Shown here in pieces: positions 16,094 through 23,342 of a stretch of 54,820 nucleotides of DNA. The DNA is from an uncultured Collinsella sp. (GTDB lineage: Bacteria; Actinomycetota; Coriobacteriia; Coriobacteriales; Coriobacteriaceae): the NCBI GenBank assembly GCA_958421655.1, contig CATZMG010000003.1:1-54820 (forward strand). The letters are read 5' to 3'. The position numbers and the translations under genes were made by a program. Within the stretch, counting starts at the first letter, position 1; each line of letters starts with the position of its first letter. The notes under the pieces were generated by a model, which made no database searches, was not told where the DNA came from, and worked only from the letters and a program-made list of their open reading frames with translations.

Positions 16094-17017
16094 ATGAATC
16101 AGATCATTCTCGCATCTCATGGCGGCCTGGCCGCAGGCGCCAAAGACACGCTCGAGATGGTTCTCGGCGACGTGTCGAACGTCCACGTCGTGTCGCTTGC
16201 TCGTGACGACAAGGAGCCCATCACCAATAAGGTGGACGCCATGATCGCCACGTTCAACGCGGACGACACCGTCTATGTGCTGACCGATATGCTCGGCAGC
16301 TCGGTCAACAACAACATGGTCGAGCTTTCCAAGAACGGCACGAAGTTCACGGTTGTCAGCGGTTTCAACATTCCGCTGGCGCTCACGCTCGCTATGAGCC
16401 CCGTCCCCGTCAAGGGCGCCGAGCTCGCGGCCCTCATCAACGAGGCCCGCACCGGTCTGACCAACCCCAACGCACCGGTCGAGGCCGCCGCGGCTCCCGC
16501 CAAGAAGGCCAAGGCGTCCCGTCACAGCTCCGGTCCCGCCAAGATCGTCCTCGCACGTCTTGACTACCGTCTGCTGCACGGCCAGGTCGTCTTTACCTGG
16601 ACCACCAAGGTTCAGGCCGAGCGCATCATCGTCGTTGACAACGCTGCCGCCAACGATGACATCAAGAAGGGCGCTCTTAAGCTGGCTAAGCCCCAGGGCG
16701 TGCGCCTGAACGTCTTCACCGTCGAGCGTGCCCTCGCCAAGATGGACAAGCTCAACACCCTCGGCGAGCGCGTCATGTTCGTCTTTGGCAACACTGCCGA
16801 GATGCTGCAGTTCTGCCAGGGCTACAAGCTCGACGCCATCAACCTGGGCGCCACCGCCAACCACGACGGTGCCGATCAGGTCGGCGGCAAGGACAGCTCC
16901 GTCTTCCTCGACGCCACCCAGAAGGCCGACGTCAACCAGCTGCTCGACATGGGCATCAAGCTCTATGTCCAGCAGACCCCTACGTATCAGAGCGTCGACA
17001 TCGACGCCAAGCTGTAA
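16094..17017 (+). CDS. PTS system, mannose-family EIIAB component
   Basis: 307 residues, a fusion of the two cytosolic phosphoryl-transfer domains. The EIIA domain (1-~125) begins NQIILASHGGLAAG with the phosphohistidine at His9. An Ala/Pro/Lys linker runs from ~126 to 150. The EIIB domain (~150-307) begins IVLARLDYRLLHGQV with the phosphohistidine at His162. Phosphate passes from HPr to EIIA, EIIB and then the sugar carried by EIIC/EIID. It is the first gene of EIIAB-EIIC-EIID-deglycase, an arrangement like the gfr operon for fructoselysine and glucoselysine. A strong ribosome-binding site (AAGGAGGAGG) precedes the ATG. Confidence 0.93.
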   Translation: MNQIILASHGGLAAGAKDTLEMVLGDVSNVHVVSLARDDKEPITNKVDAMIATFNADDTVYVLTDMLGSSVNNNMVELSKNGTKFTVVSGFNIPLALTLAMSPVPVKGAELAALINEARTGLTNPNAPVEAAAAPAKKAKASRHSSGPAKIVLARLDYRLLHGQVVFTWTTKVQAERIIVVDNAAANDDIKKGALKLAKPQGVRLNVFTVERALAKMDKLNTLGERVMFVFGNTAEMLQFCQGYKLDAINLGATANHDGADQVGGKDSSVFLDATQKADVNQLLDMGIKLYVQQTPTYQSVDIDAKL

Positions 17018-17053
17018 TCAACCAGGCTTTTGCCTGACTGAAAGGAGAAGGGT

Positions 17054-17848
17054 ATGAATACGTTCATCAGTGCGGTGCTCGTCGGCCTCGTCGGCGTGTT
17101 CTGCATGTGGGACTCCCGCCTGCTCGGTCGTCTTAACTTCGAGCAGCCCCTCGTTGGCGCTACGCTCGTCGGTCTGCTGCTGGGCGATGTGCCCACCGGC
17201 CTTGCCGTCGGTGCCGCCGTCGAGCTCGTGTCCATGGGCCTGGTGCAGGTCGGCGCCGCCGTTCCGCCCGATATGGTCCTGGGCGGCATCGTGGCCGCTG
17301 CCTTTGCGTGCCTGACCGATGCTTCCGCCGAGACCGCCATGACGATCGCCATCCCGGTCGCCGTCCTGGGTCAGCTCCTCGGCATCGTGTTCCGTTCCAT
17401 CATCGCCGCCCTCACCCATGTGGCAGATAGCGCGATCGATAACGGAAAGTTCAAGACCGCCTACCGTATGCACATCTGCGCCGGCTCCGGTCTGTACGCC
17501 GTCATGTACTTCCTGCCGATCTTCCTCGCCGTCTTTGTTGGCACCGACCTGGTCCAGGCCATCGTCAACATGGTTCCCGAGTGGCTGTCCACTGGTCTTA
17601 ACGTTTCGACCAAGATCATGACCGCCTACGGCTTGGCCCTGCTGCTCACCATGATGATCAAGAAGGGTATGACTCCGTTCCTGTTCATCGGTTTCCTGCT
17701 CGCCGCTTACCTCAACCTGTCCGTCATCGCGGTCGCTCTGATCGGTGTGTGCCTGGCTGTCGTCTTCATGGGCTTCAAGTTCAACGGTTCCCATGCAGCC
17801 GCCGGTGTCGATTCCGACTACGATCCGCTCGAAGACGACGAAGACTAA
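17054..17848 (+). CDS. PTS system, mannose-family EIIC component
   Basis: 264 residues with several hydrophobic segments, the sugar-translocating membrane subunit. Characteristic segments are GLLLGDVPTGLAVGAAVELV near residue 40 and VGAAVPPDMVLGGIVAAAFA near 67. The C-terminus is a short acidic cytosolic tail (DSDYDPLEDDED). It pairs with EIID and receives phosphate via EIIB His162. It starts 36 bases after the EIIAB gene with AAAGGAGAAGG before the ATG. Confidence 0.93.
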   Translation: MNTFISAVLVGLVGVFCMWDSRLLGRLNFEQPLVGATLVGLLLGDVPTGLAVGAAVELVSMGLVQVGAAVPPDMVLGGIVAAAFACLTDASAETAMTIAIPVAVLGQLLGIVFRSIIAALTHVADSAIDNGKFKTAYRMHICAGSGLYAVMYFLPIFLAVFVGTDLVQAIVNMVPEWLSTGLNVSTKIMTAYGLALLLTMMIKKGMTPFLFIGFLLAAYLNLSVIAVALIGVCLAVVFMGFKFNGSHAAAGVDSDYDPLEDDED

Positions 17849-17861
17849 GGAGGAACACACT

Positions 17862-18695
17862 ATGGCAACCGCAACCAAGGACGTGTCCCTGAACAAGAAG
17901 GTCAGCCAGTTCTTCTGGCGCTCCTGGGCCATCCAGGCCTCTTGGAACTACGAGCGTCAGATGAACATGGGCTTCCTCTACGGCATGGTTCCCACGCTCG
18001 ATCGCCTCTATCCGGATGAGTCCGACCCCAAGCAGCTCGCTGCTAAGAAAGAGGCTTACCACCGTCACATGGCGTTCTACAACTGCACCCCGCAGACGAG
18101 CGCTTTCATCCTGGGCCTCTCCGCCTCCATGGAGGAGGAGTACGCCAAGGATCCCGAGAACTTCGATCCCGATTCGATTAACGCGGTCAAGACCTCCCTC
18201 ATGGGTCCGCTTTCCGGCATCGGTGACTCCTTCTTCCAGGGCACCATCCGCGTTATCGCCTTTGGCCTGGGCGTTCAGCTGGCTCAGCAGGGCTCCATCA
18301 TGGGCCCGATCCTGGCCATGCTCATCTCCATCGTCCCCTCTGTGCTGATCACTTGGTTCGCAGCCAAGATGGGCTATCAGGGCGGCCACGAGTACCTGAG
18401 CAAGCTTCAGGGCGGCGACCTCATGGAGAAGCTCATGTATGTCTGCGGCATCGTGGGTCTTATGTCCGTGGGTGGCATGATTGCTACGCTGATCGGCGCC
18501 ACCACCCCGCTGCAGTTCGCTGAGGGCACCGTCGTTATCCAGGACATCCTGGACGGCATGATGCCCCAGATGATCTCCCTTGGCCTCACCGGCCTTATGT
18601 ACTGGCTCATCAAGAAGAACGTCAACACCGGTTGGCTTCTCGTGATCGCCATTGTGGGCGGCATCGCCCTCTCCGCGGCCGGCATCCTGGCCTAG
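17862..18695 (+). CDS. PTS system, mannose-family EIID component
   Basis: 278 residues. EIID hallmarks are FWRSWAIQASWNYERQMNMG near residue 18, HMAFYNCTPQTSAFILGLS near 69 and MGPLSGIGDSFFQGTIR near 112, then C-terminal hydrophobic segments. It forms the membrane translocator with EIIC. The start is the ATG at 17862 after TAAGGAGG, which overlaps the EIIC stop codon, so the pair is tightly linked. An internal hairpin (18730-18760) lies between it and the downstream deglycase. Confidence 0.93.
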   Translation: MATATKDVSLNKKVSQFFWRSWAIQASWNYERQMNMGFLYGMVPTLDRLYPDESDPKQLAAKKEAYHRHMAFYNCTPQTSAFILGLSASMEEEYAKDPENFDPDSINAVKTSLMGPLSGIGDSFFQGTIRVIAFGLGVQLAQQGSIMGPILAMLISIVPSVLITWFAAKMGYQGGHEYLSKLQGGDLMEKLMYVCGIVGLMSVGGMIATLIGATTPLQFAEGTVVIQDILDGMMPQMISLGLTGLMYWLIKKNVNTGWLLVIAIVGGIALSAAGILA

Positions 18696-18729
18696 TCGCG
18701 ACCAAGCGTCTAACCGCTTTCCCCCGGGG

Positions 18730-18760
18730 GCCTGCCTGGCATCCCATACCCCAGGCAGGC
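18730..18760 (+). other. Intra-operon hairpin without U-tract
   Basis: GCCTGCCTGG (18730-18739) pairs perfectly with CCAGGCAGGC (18751-18760), with an 11-base loop and a C-rich rather than T-rich tail. It lies between EIID and the deglycase, where it could lower downstream expression or protect the EIIABCD message from 3' degradation. Confidence 0.65.
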
Positions 18761-18892
18761 TTCCATCCCTATACGTGACAAAGGGCAGTCTCTTTGTCAC
18801 ATCCTCAACGGGCCGGCGACTCGGTCCAAACCACGGTAACCCTGCGAGCGCCCGGCAATGTGGCGCCGCAAAAATCGAAAGGAATGTGTCAG

Positions 18893-19876
18893 ATGTACGA
18901 GATCGACCTTAACCTCCCTAAGCAGATCGTCGCTGACGTCCTGTCCAACCACGAGATCCACAGCGTCGCTTTCGTCGGCTGCGGTGCTTCCATGTCCGAC
19001 CTGTACCCCGCCAAGTACTTCCTGGCCAACAACACGGACAAGCTGAACGTTCAGATCTTCACCGCTAACGAGTTCAACTACGACACGCCCTCCTGGGTCA
19101 ACGAGCACACCTTCGTGATCACCTGCTCCCTCGGTGGCTCCACGCCTGAGACCGTCGAGGCCAACAAGACCGCCAAGAAGCACAACTGCCCGGTCGTCTC
19201 CCTCACCAACAAGGCTGGCTCCGCTCTGACCGTCGACGCTGACTACGTCATCGTTCACGGCTTCCACGCCAACTTCGCTGCCAAGTGCGAGAAGCCCGGC
19301 TACGCCATCGCTCTTGCTGTCGAGATCCTTCAGCAGACCGAGGGCTATGACCACTACGAGGACATGATCACCGGCCTCACCAACGTCTTCGAGCTCTGCG
19401 AGAACGCCGCTCAGCACTGCAAGAAGCTCGCCAAGAAGTTCGCCGAGGACTTCAAGGACGACAAGATGATCTACTTCATGGCTTCCGGTGCCTCCGAGAA
19501 GATGGCTTATTCTCACGCCGCCTTCCTGTTCACCGAGATGCAGTGGATCGACGCCGCCGCCTACAACACCGGCGAGTACTTCCACGGCCCGTTCGAGGTT
19601 TCCACCGAGGGTAAGCCCTACGTCTTCTTCATGTCCGATGGCGCTACCCGTCCGATGGACGCCCGCGCCCTCACCTTCCTTGAGCGCATGGGCGCCAAGG
19701 TCGCTCTGATCGACTCCAAGGACTACGGCCTGGCTGACGCCGTGCCCGCGAGCGTCGTCACCTACTTCAACCCGCTGCTGCACCTCGCCGTTATGCGCGA
19801 GTACGGCAACCAGATCGCCGAGGCCCGTCAGCACCCGCTGACCATGCGTCGCTACATGTGGAAGCTTTCCTACTAA
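18893..19876 (+). CDS. SIS-domain sugar-phosphate deglycase, FrlB/GfrE-like (SIS2)
   Basis: 327 residues, two SIS domains. The phosphosugar loop is VAFVGCGASMSDLYPAKYF near residue 26 and the second is CSLGGSTPET near 79. EMQW supplies Glu215 and GEYFHGPFE supplies Glu228 and His231, so the Glu/His pair sixteen residues apart is intact. The likely role is splitting of the 6-phosphorylated Amadori or Heyns product delivered by the adjacent PTS. The start is the ATG at 18893, nine bases after AAAGGA; an in-frame ATG at 18884 sits too close to it. It is the last gene before a strong terminator at 19911. Codon use is strongly biased to C-ending codons, suggesting high expression. Confidence 0.88.
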   Translation: MYEIDLNLPKQIVADVLSNHEIHSVAFVGCGASMSDLYPAKYFLANNTDKLNVQIFTANEFNYDTPSWVNEHTFVITCSLGGSTPETVEANKTAKKHNCPVVSLTNKAGSALTVDADYVIVHGFHANFAAKCEKPGYAIALAVEILQQTEGYDHYEDMITGLTNVFELCENAAQHCKKLAKKFAEDFKDDKMIYFMASGASEKMAYSHAAFLFTEMQWIDAAAYNTGEYFHGPFEVSTEGKPYVFFMSDGATRPMDARALTFLERMGAKVALIDSKDYGLADAVPASVVTYFNPLLHLAVMREYGNQIAEARQHPLTMRRYMWKLSY

Positions 19877-19910
19877 TCACAAGTAAGTAGACCTTACGGG
19901 TTGATTGAGA

Positions 19911-19942
19911 GGGGATGGGGTTTGCGCCCCGTCCCCTTTTTT
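19911..19942 (+). terminator. Rho-independent terminator of the PTS/deglycase operon
   Basis: GGGGATGGGG (19911-19920) pairs with CCCCGTCCCC (19927-19936), followed by TTTTTT (19937-19942). Confidence 0.92.
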
Positions 19943-19976
19943 GCTCTGGGGAGGGCGTGTCTGTTGCGTCGCAAAT

Positions 19977-20027
19977 CCCAGATAAAACCTACCAAAATAA
20001 ACCTGTCCCTTTTTGGCAGGTGGGAGG
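19977..20027 (+). repeat. Dispersed repeat family C, complete copy
   Basis: CCCAGATAAAACCTACCAAA, then ATAAACCTGTCCCTTTTTGG and CAGGTGGGAGG. The ends CCTACCAAAA and TTTTTGGCAGG are near-inverted. The terminal GGGAGG is the Shine-Dalgarno sequence of the HAD gene that starts at 20036, so the element forms its leader. Confidence 0.75.
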
Positions 20028-20035
20028 AGATGCGT

Positions 20036-20665
20036 ATGATCAAGGCAGTGCTGTTTGACATGGACGGCGTGCTGGTCGATACAGAGTGGTTCTACAACCG
20101 TCGTCGCGTGGCGTTTATGGAAGAGAAGGGGTTCCATTTTGACGAGATTCCCGATCTTTCGGGGTCTAACGAGCCTGCCATTTGGAAGTCGCTGGTGCCC
20201 GACGATGTTGAGCTGCGCGAGCGTCTGCGCGTGGAGTACAAGCAGGTCTATAGCCCGGATCACCCCGTTCCGTATGCCGAGCTGCTCAACGAGCAGACGG
20301 AGCCGGTGATGCGCGAGCTGCACGAGCACGGCGTGAAGTGTGCCATTGCGAGCTCGTCCTATCGTGAGTTGATTGACGAGCTGGTGGAGATCGCTGGCAT
20401 TGCCGACGTGCTGGATTACACCATCAGCGGCCACGAGTGCAGTGCGTTTAAGCCCGACCCCGAGATCTACCTGCGCGCCATGGAAGCGCTGGGGGTGGAG
20501 CCTGCCGAGTGCCTGGTTATCGAGGATTCGCCTTTAGGCATCGAGGCCGGCAAGCGCTCCGGCGCTCGAGTCCTGGCGCTGCGTCCGCACGAGGGCGTCA
20601 ACCTGGACCAGTCCGCCGCCGACGTCGTCATCGACAACCTGTCCGACATTTTGGCCGCTCTGTAA
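20036..20665 (+). CDS. HAD-superfamily hydrolase, beta-phosphoglucomutase/phosphatase type
   Basis: 209 residues, subfamily I with a helical cap. Motif I DMDGVLVDTE holds the nucleophile Asp8 and acid Asp10, motif II is CAIASSSYRE near 102 and motif III/IV is KPDPEIY...VIEDSPLGIEAGKRSGA. It could be a phosphosugar mutase or phosphatase; its place after the deglycase operon suggests action on a sugar phosphate, but a terminator separates them. The start is the ATG at 20036, eight bases after GGAGG; an ATG six bases earlier is too near the ribosome-binding site. Confidence 0.85.
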   Translation: MIKAVLFDMDGVLVDTEWFYNRRRVAFMEEKGFHFDEIPDLSGSNEPAIWKSLVPDDVELRERLRVEYKQVYSPDHPVPYAELLNEQTEPVMRELHEHGVKCAIASSSYRELIDELVEIAGIADVLDYTISGHECSAFKPDPEIYLRAMEALGVEPAECLVIEDSPLGIEAGKRSGARVLALRPHEGVNLDQSAADVVIDNLSDILAAL

Positions 20666-20761
20666 CGTCAATCCACCGCGAGAAGCACGAGTTCAAACGT
20701 TTTTGCGGTGGACTGGCTCAATTTGGTTTCGATTTTGATCCGTTTGGCTTCGATTCGGACT

Positions 20762-20880
20762 AAGTGAGTAGACTTTTTGGCGCAGGCCGAGCACAATGCA
20801 TATCTTCCTTTGTAAAACCGCAGGTCACAGAGGTGTCTGTTTTGGGTGTGCTTGGCAGATCGTAAAAAGTCTACTCACTT
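20762..20880. repeat. Long inverted-repeat element, ~119 bases
   Basis: AAGTGAGTAGACTTTTT (20762-20778) and its exact complement AAAAAGTCTACTCACTT (20864-20880) are 85 bases apart. Inside, GCCGAGCACA (20786-20795) pairs with TGTGCTTGGC (20847-20856) with one G-U wobble, so the whole unit can fold as one extended hairpin. A partial relative, AAGTAAGTAGACC, is at about 19881. No ORF is inside. It looks like a small non-autonomous element or a structured RNA. The rest of the 20666-21019 spacer shows no gene. Confidence 0.7.
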
Positions 20881-21019
20881 GTAATTTGGGCCTTTGGTCG
20901 TGGGGGTTGCTGGTCCCGTTTTGGTTGTCGAGGGAGGGTGAATTGAAGCGCCCCCGCACGCTCCATGCTACAATCGCGGGCATGCCCCACAACCACATCT
21001 GCCTTCGAAGGGAGCCTAC

Positions 21020-22027
21020 GTGGCGAACGCCATCGATCAGCTCACGGACCGAGTGCTCGTGCTCGGCCGTCTCACCATCGTCCGCCGCGCTATTACCGCC
21101 GTGGCGGTCACCATTTCCGCCGTTCTCCAGACATTTCTGATCCAGGCGTTCATTCAGCCCGCCGACCTGCTTCCGAGCGGTCTTACCGGCGTCGCGGTCC
21201 TGCTCGATCGCGTTACCTCGCTCGGCGGTGTTCACATCGATATCTCGCTCGGTATGCTCGCGCTCAACATCCCCGTGGCGCTCCTATGCTGGAGCGGCAT
21301 TAGCAAGCGCTTCGTCATCTTCTCGATGATGCAGGTCGTGCTCTCGTCGCTGTTCCTCAACGTCTTTCACTTCGCGCCGTTTTTAGGCGACAAGATCATG
21401 CTCATCATTTTTGGCGGCGTGGTCTCGGGTCTGGGCGCTGCCATCGCGCTTAAGTCCGGCGCATCCACTGGCGGTACCGACTTTATCGCGCTGTGGGTTT
21501 CCAACCACACGGGCAAGACCATCTGGGGCGTCATCTTTGGTTTCAACTGCTTTATCCTGGCGATCTTTGGCTTTATGTTTGGCTGGGACAAGGCGGCGTA
21601 CTCCATCGTGTTCCAGTTTATTTCGACCAAGACCATCGACAGCTTCTATCGTCGCTACGACCGCGTGACGCTGCAGATCACGACGCGCAAGGCGGACGAG
21701 GTCATGACCGCCTATGTTGACCATTTTCAGCATGGCATTAGCTGCGCCGAGGTCATTGGCGGATACAGCCGCGAGAAGATGTATCTGCTGCACGCCGTTG
21801 TTTCGACCTACGAGAGTCAGGACATTATCAAGCTGGTGTGCGACATTGATCCCGGCGCTGTGATCAATGTGTTCCACACGCTCAACTTTGTGGGCGGCTG
21901 GTGGGGCGGTCATGTCGACGAGCCCATGCCCACGGCCGTTCCCGATCCCGACAAGCCCGCACGCATGGCCAGCAGACAGGCGCGCCTCAGCGAGCAGGAC
22001 AGCCTGCAGCAGGACGACGGCAAGTAG
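21020..22027 (+). CDS. YitT-family membrane protein (DUF161/DUF2179)
   Basis: 335 residues. The N-terminal ~200 residues hold about five to six hydrophobic segments with family features (LLPSGLTGVAVLLDRVTSLG and KSGASTGGTDFIALWVSNHT). The C-terminal cytosolic DUF2179 domain (RVTLQITTRKADEVMTAYVD...GGYSREKMYLLHAVVSTYES) resembles a small regulatory fold. Transport of an unknown solute has been suggested for the family. A charged tail of ~35 residues follows. The start is GTG at 21020 after AGGGAG. It is monocistronic, ending at the terminator at 22069. Confidence 0.88.
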   Translation: MANAIDQLTDRVLVLGRLTIVRRAITAVAVTISAVLQTFLIQAFIQPADLLPSGLTGVAVLLDRVTSLGGVHIDISLGMLALNIPVALLCWSGISKRFVIFSMMQVVLSSLFLNVFHFAPFLGDKIMLIIFGGVVSGLGAAIALKSGASTGGTDFIALWVSNHTGKTIWGVIFGFNCFILAIFGFMFGWDKAAYSIVFQFISTKTIDSFYRRYDRVTLQITTRKADEVMTAYVDHFQHGISCAEVIGGYSREKMYLLHAVVSTYESQDIIKLVCDIDPGAVINVFHTLNFVGGWWGGHVDEPMPTAVPDPDKPARMASRQARLSEQDSLQQDDGK

Positions 22028-22068
22028 GGTTTTGGCATTTTGCCGGCCTGGCGCAATCCTGTTCGCTT

Positions 22069-22104
22069 GAGCCTCCCGAAAGCCTCGCTGCTTTCGGGAG
22101 GCTC
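22069..22104 (+). terminator. Terminator after the YitT gene
   Basis: GAGCCTCCCGAAAGC (22069-22083) pairs perfectly with GCTTTCGGGAGGCTC (22090-22104), 15 bp with a 6-base loop. The tail TCGTTTG is only modestly T-rich. Confidence 0.8.
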
Positions 22105-22110
22105 TCGTTT

Positions 22111-22160
22111 GCCCAGATAAAACCTACCAAAATGAAGCTGTCGCTTTTTGGTAGGGAGGG
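22111..22160 (+). repeat. Dispersed repeat family C, complete copy
   Basis: GCCCAGATAAAACCTACCAA, AATGAAGCTGTCGCTTTTTG and GTAGGGAGGG. It follows the terminator directly and, like the copy at 19977, ends in a Shine-Dalgarno-like GGGAGGG. The last bases also form TTGGTA, the candidate -35 for gntR2. Confidence 0.75.
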
Positions 22161-22205
22161 TGTATCGTTTTATCAATATGAGGTAACATGAAACTAGACG
22201 TTATA
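22148..22205 (+). promoter_or_regulatory. gntR2 promoter and candidate autoregulatory operator
   Basis: TTGGTA (22148-22153), a 17-base spacer and TATCAA (22171-22176) form a plausible promoter. ACGTTATA at 22198-22205 lies about 15 bases downstream of the expected start point, the same relative place as in the PTS promoter, and is followed by TACGTATTAG. A small open frame with its own GAGG (ATG at 22188 to TAA at 22235, MKLDVIYVLVISIFR) overlaps this site and may be fortuitous. Confidence 0.45.
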
Positions 22206-22247
22206 TACGTATTAGTTATTTCAATATTTCGATAAGAGTGATTAGAT

Positions 22248-22967
22248 ATGCCTACGCCCAAAAATGCACCGCTTTACCAGCAGATTTACGACGAAATCAA
22301 GGATGCGATCGAGAAAGGTGTTTATGCACCCAAGGAGCGTATTCCGTCCGAGCTTGAGCTAGCCGAGCAGTACGAGGTGAGCCGCATCACGGTGCGCCGC
22401 GCCGTCGAGGAGCTGTGCTCCGATGGCTACCTGGTTAAGCAGCAGGGCCGCGGCACCTTTGTTTCCACGCCGCACATCAATCGCCAGTTCCACGCCTCGA
22501 CGCTGCAGACGTTTACCGCGCTGTGTGCCAACAACGGCATGAAGGCCGGTGCACATGTGGTCGATCGCCAGATTGTGCCGGCGCGTCAAAACGAGATGGA
22601 GTTCTTTGGCCTGCAGAAGGATGCGCTGCTGCTGCATATCAAGCGCGTGCGTACGGCCGACGGCGAGCCAATCTTTGAGGAGAACATCTTTGTGCCGTTT
22701 GACGCCTACCGTGAGCTTTTGACGGCCGATCTTGAGGACAAGTCGATTTTTGCCGAGGTCGAGCGTGTTGGCGGAACGCCGATTGTCTCGGTTGGCTACC
22801 GTACGGTCGAGGCCGTTCGAGCTAACGCCGAGCAGGCGGCCGAGCTGGGCATTGCTCCGCACGATCCGCTGCTCAACCTGCGTGCCGGCTTTACCGGTCC
22901 CGATGACGAGCCGGTTTTGATGGGTAAGCAGTACTACGTGGGATCGCGCTACGTTATGGTCATGTAA
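22248..22967 (+). CDS. GntR/HutC-family transcriptional regulator (GntR2)
   Basis: 239 residues. The winged helix-turn-helix spans residues ~7-75 (PLYQQIYDEIKDAIEKGVYA, RIPSELELAEQYEVSRITVR, QQGRGTFVSTP) and the UTRA effector domain ~90-235, ending YYVGSRYVMVM. It is closely similar in design to GntR3 at 25325 (both end near VGSRYV). ACGTTATA before this gene, the PTS operon and the DMT transporter makes it the best candidate to regulate those transcripts; this is inference from motif sharing. The stop codon is followed immediately by the family A hairpin. Confidence 0.88.
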   Translation: MPTPKNAPLYQQIYDEIKDAIEKGVYAPKERIPSELELAEQYEVSRITVRRAVEELCSDGYLVKQQGRGTFVSTPHINRQFHASTLQTFTALCANNGMKAGAHVVDRQIVPARQNEMEFFGLQKDALLLHIKRVRTADGEPIFEENIFVPFDAYRELLTADLEDKSIFAEVERVGGTPIVSVGYRTVEAVRANAEQAAELGIAPHDPLLNLRAGFTGPDDEPVLMGKQYYVGSRYVMVM

Positions 22968-23110
22968 GTTACGCGGTTTTACCAAACCGCGTAACGGCTC
23001 GACGCTGCGCCTTTGGTTCCGCCGTTCTAACGAACGGCGGACCGGTCGACGCTGCAAACGCCCCTAAGCGGCAATCTGCCTTTCAACTTCGGCGGCATGA
23101 CCAGAAGGTC
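22968..23110 (+). repeat. Dispersed repeat family A, complete copy with two hairpins
   Basis: The hairpin GTTACGCGGTTT/AAACCGCGTAAC (22968-22995) is identical to the one after SIS1. A second hairpin follows, CCGCCGTTC-TAAC-GAACGGCGG (about 23018-23039). Each is followed by (T)CGACGCTGC. Then come GGCAATCTG, TTCAACTTC and GACCAGAAGGTC in the order seen at 14498-14580. It lies directly after gntR2 and may end its transcript. Confidence 0.7.
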
Positions 23111-23190
23111 AATGCCGCCTTGTTTCAAGGCACCTTGCTCGCTCTGGCGGGCTTTCGCTGACATTGCCAGAACATCGACGTTGCCGGGCC

Positions 23191-23266
23191 GGCACTTGGG
23201 GACGTTCCTTTTCTGTCGGCACCTGGGGACACTCCTTAGTCATTGGGGACGCTCTTAAACGACTAG
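23191..23266. repeat. Dispersed repeat family B cluster
   Basis: Three successive units: GGCACTTGGGGACGTTCCTT (23191), GGCACCTGGGGACACTCCTT (23219) and ATTGGGGACGCTCTTAAACG (23242), ending ACTAG at 23266. The last unit is near-palindromic (TAGTCATT...AACGACTA) as at 14640 and 43839. The rest of the 22968-23342 spacer holds no gene. Confidence 0.7.
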
Positions 23267-23342
23267 TCTGGGCGGCGGCCGTGTGCTGCTGTCCGCGTGG
23301 CGGCGTATAATCGGCGGCAGATGACTTGGACGTTAGGAAACC

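Noticed and set aside
22188..22235. A 15-codon leader peptide gene (MKLDVIYVLVISIFR)
   Set aside because: It has a GAGG at suitable spacing, but it overlaps the candidate operator, shows no regulatory codon run and no downstream attenuator. Kept only as a note in the gntR2 promoter entry.
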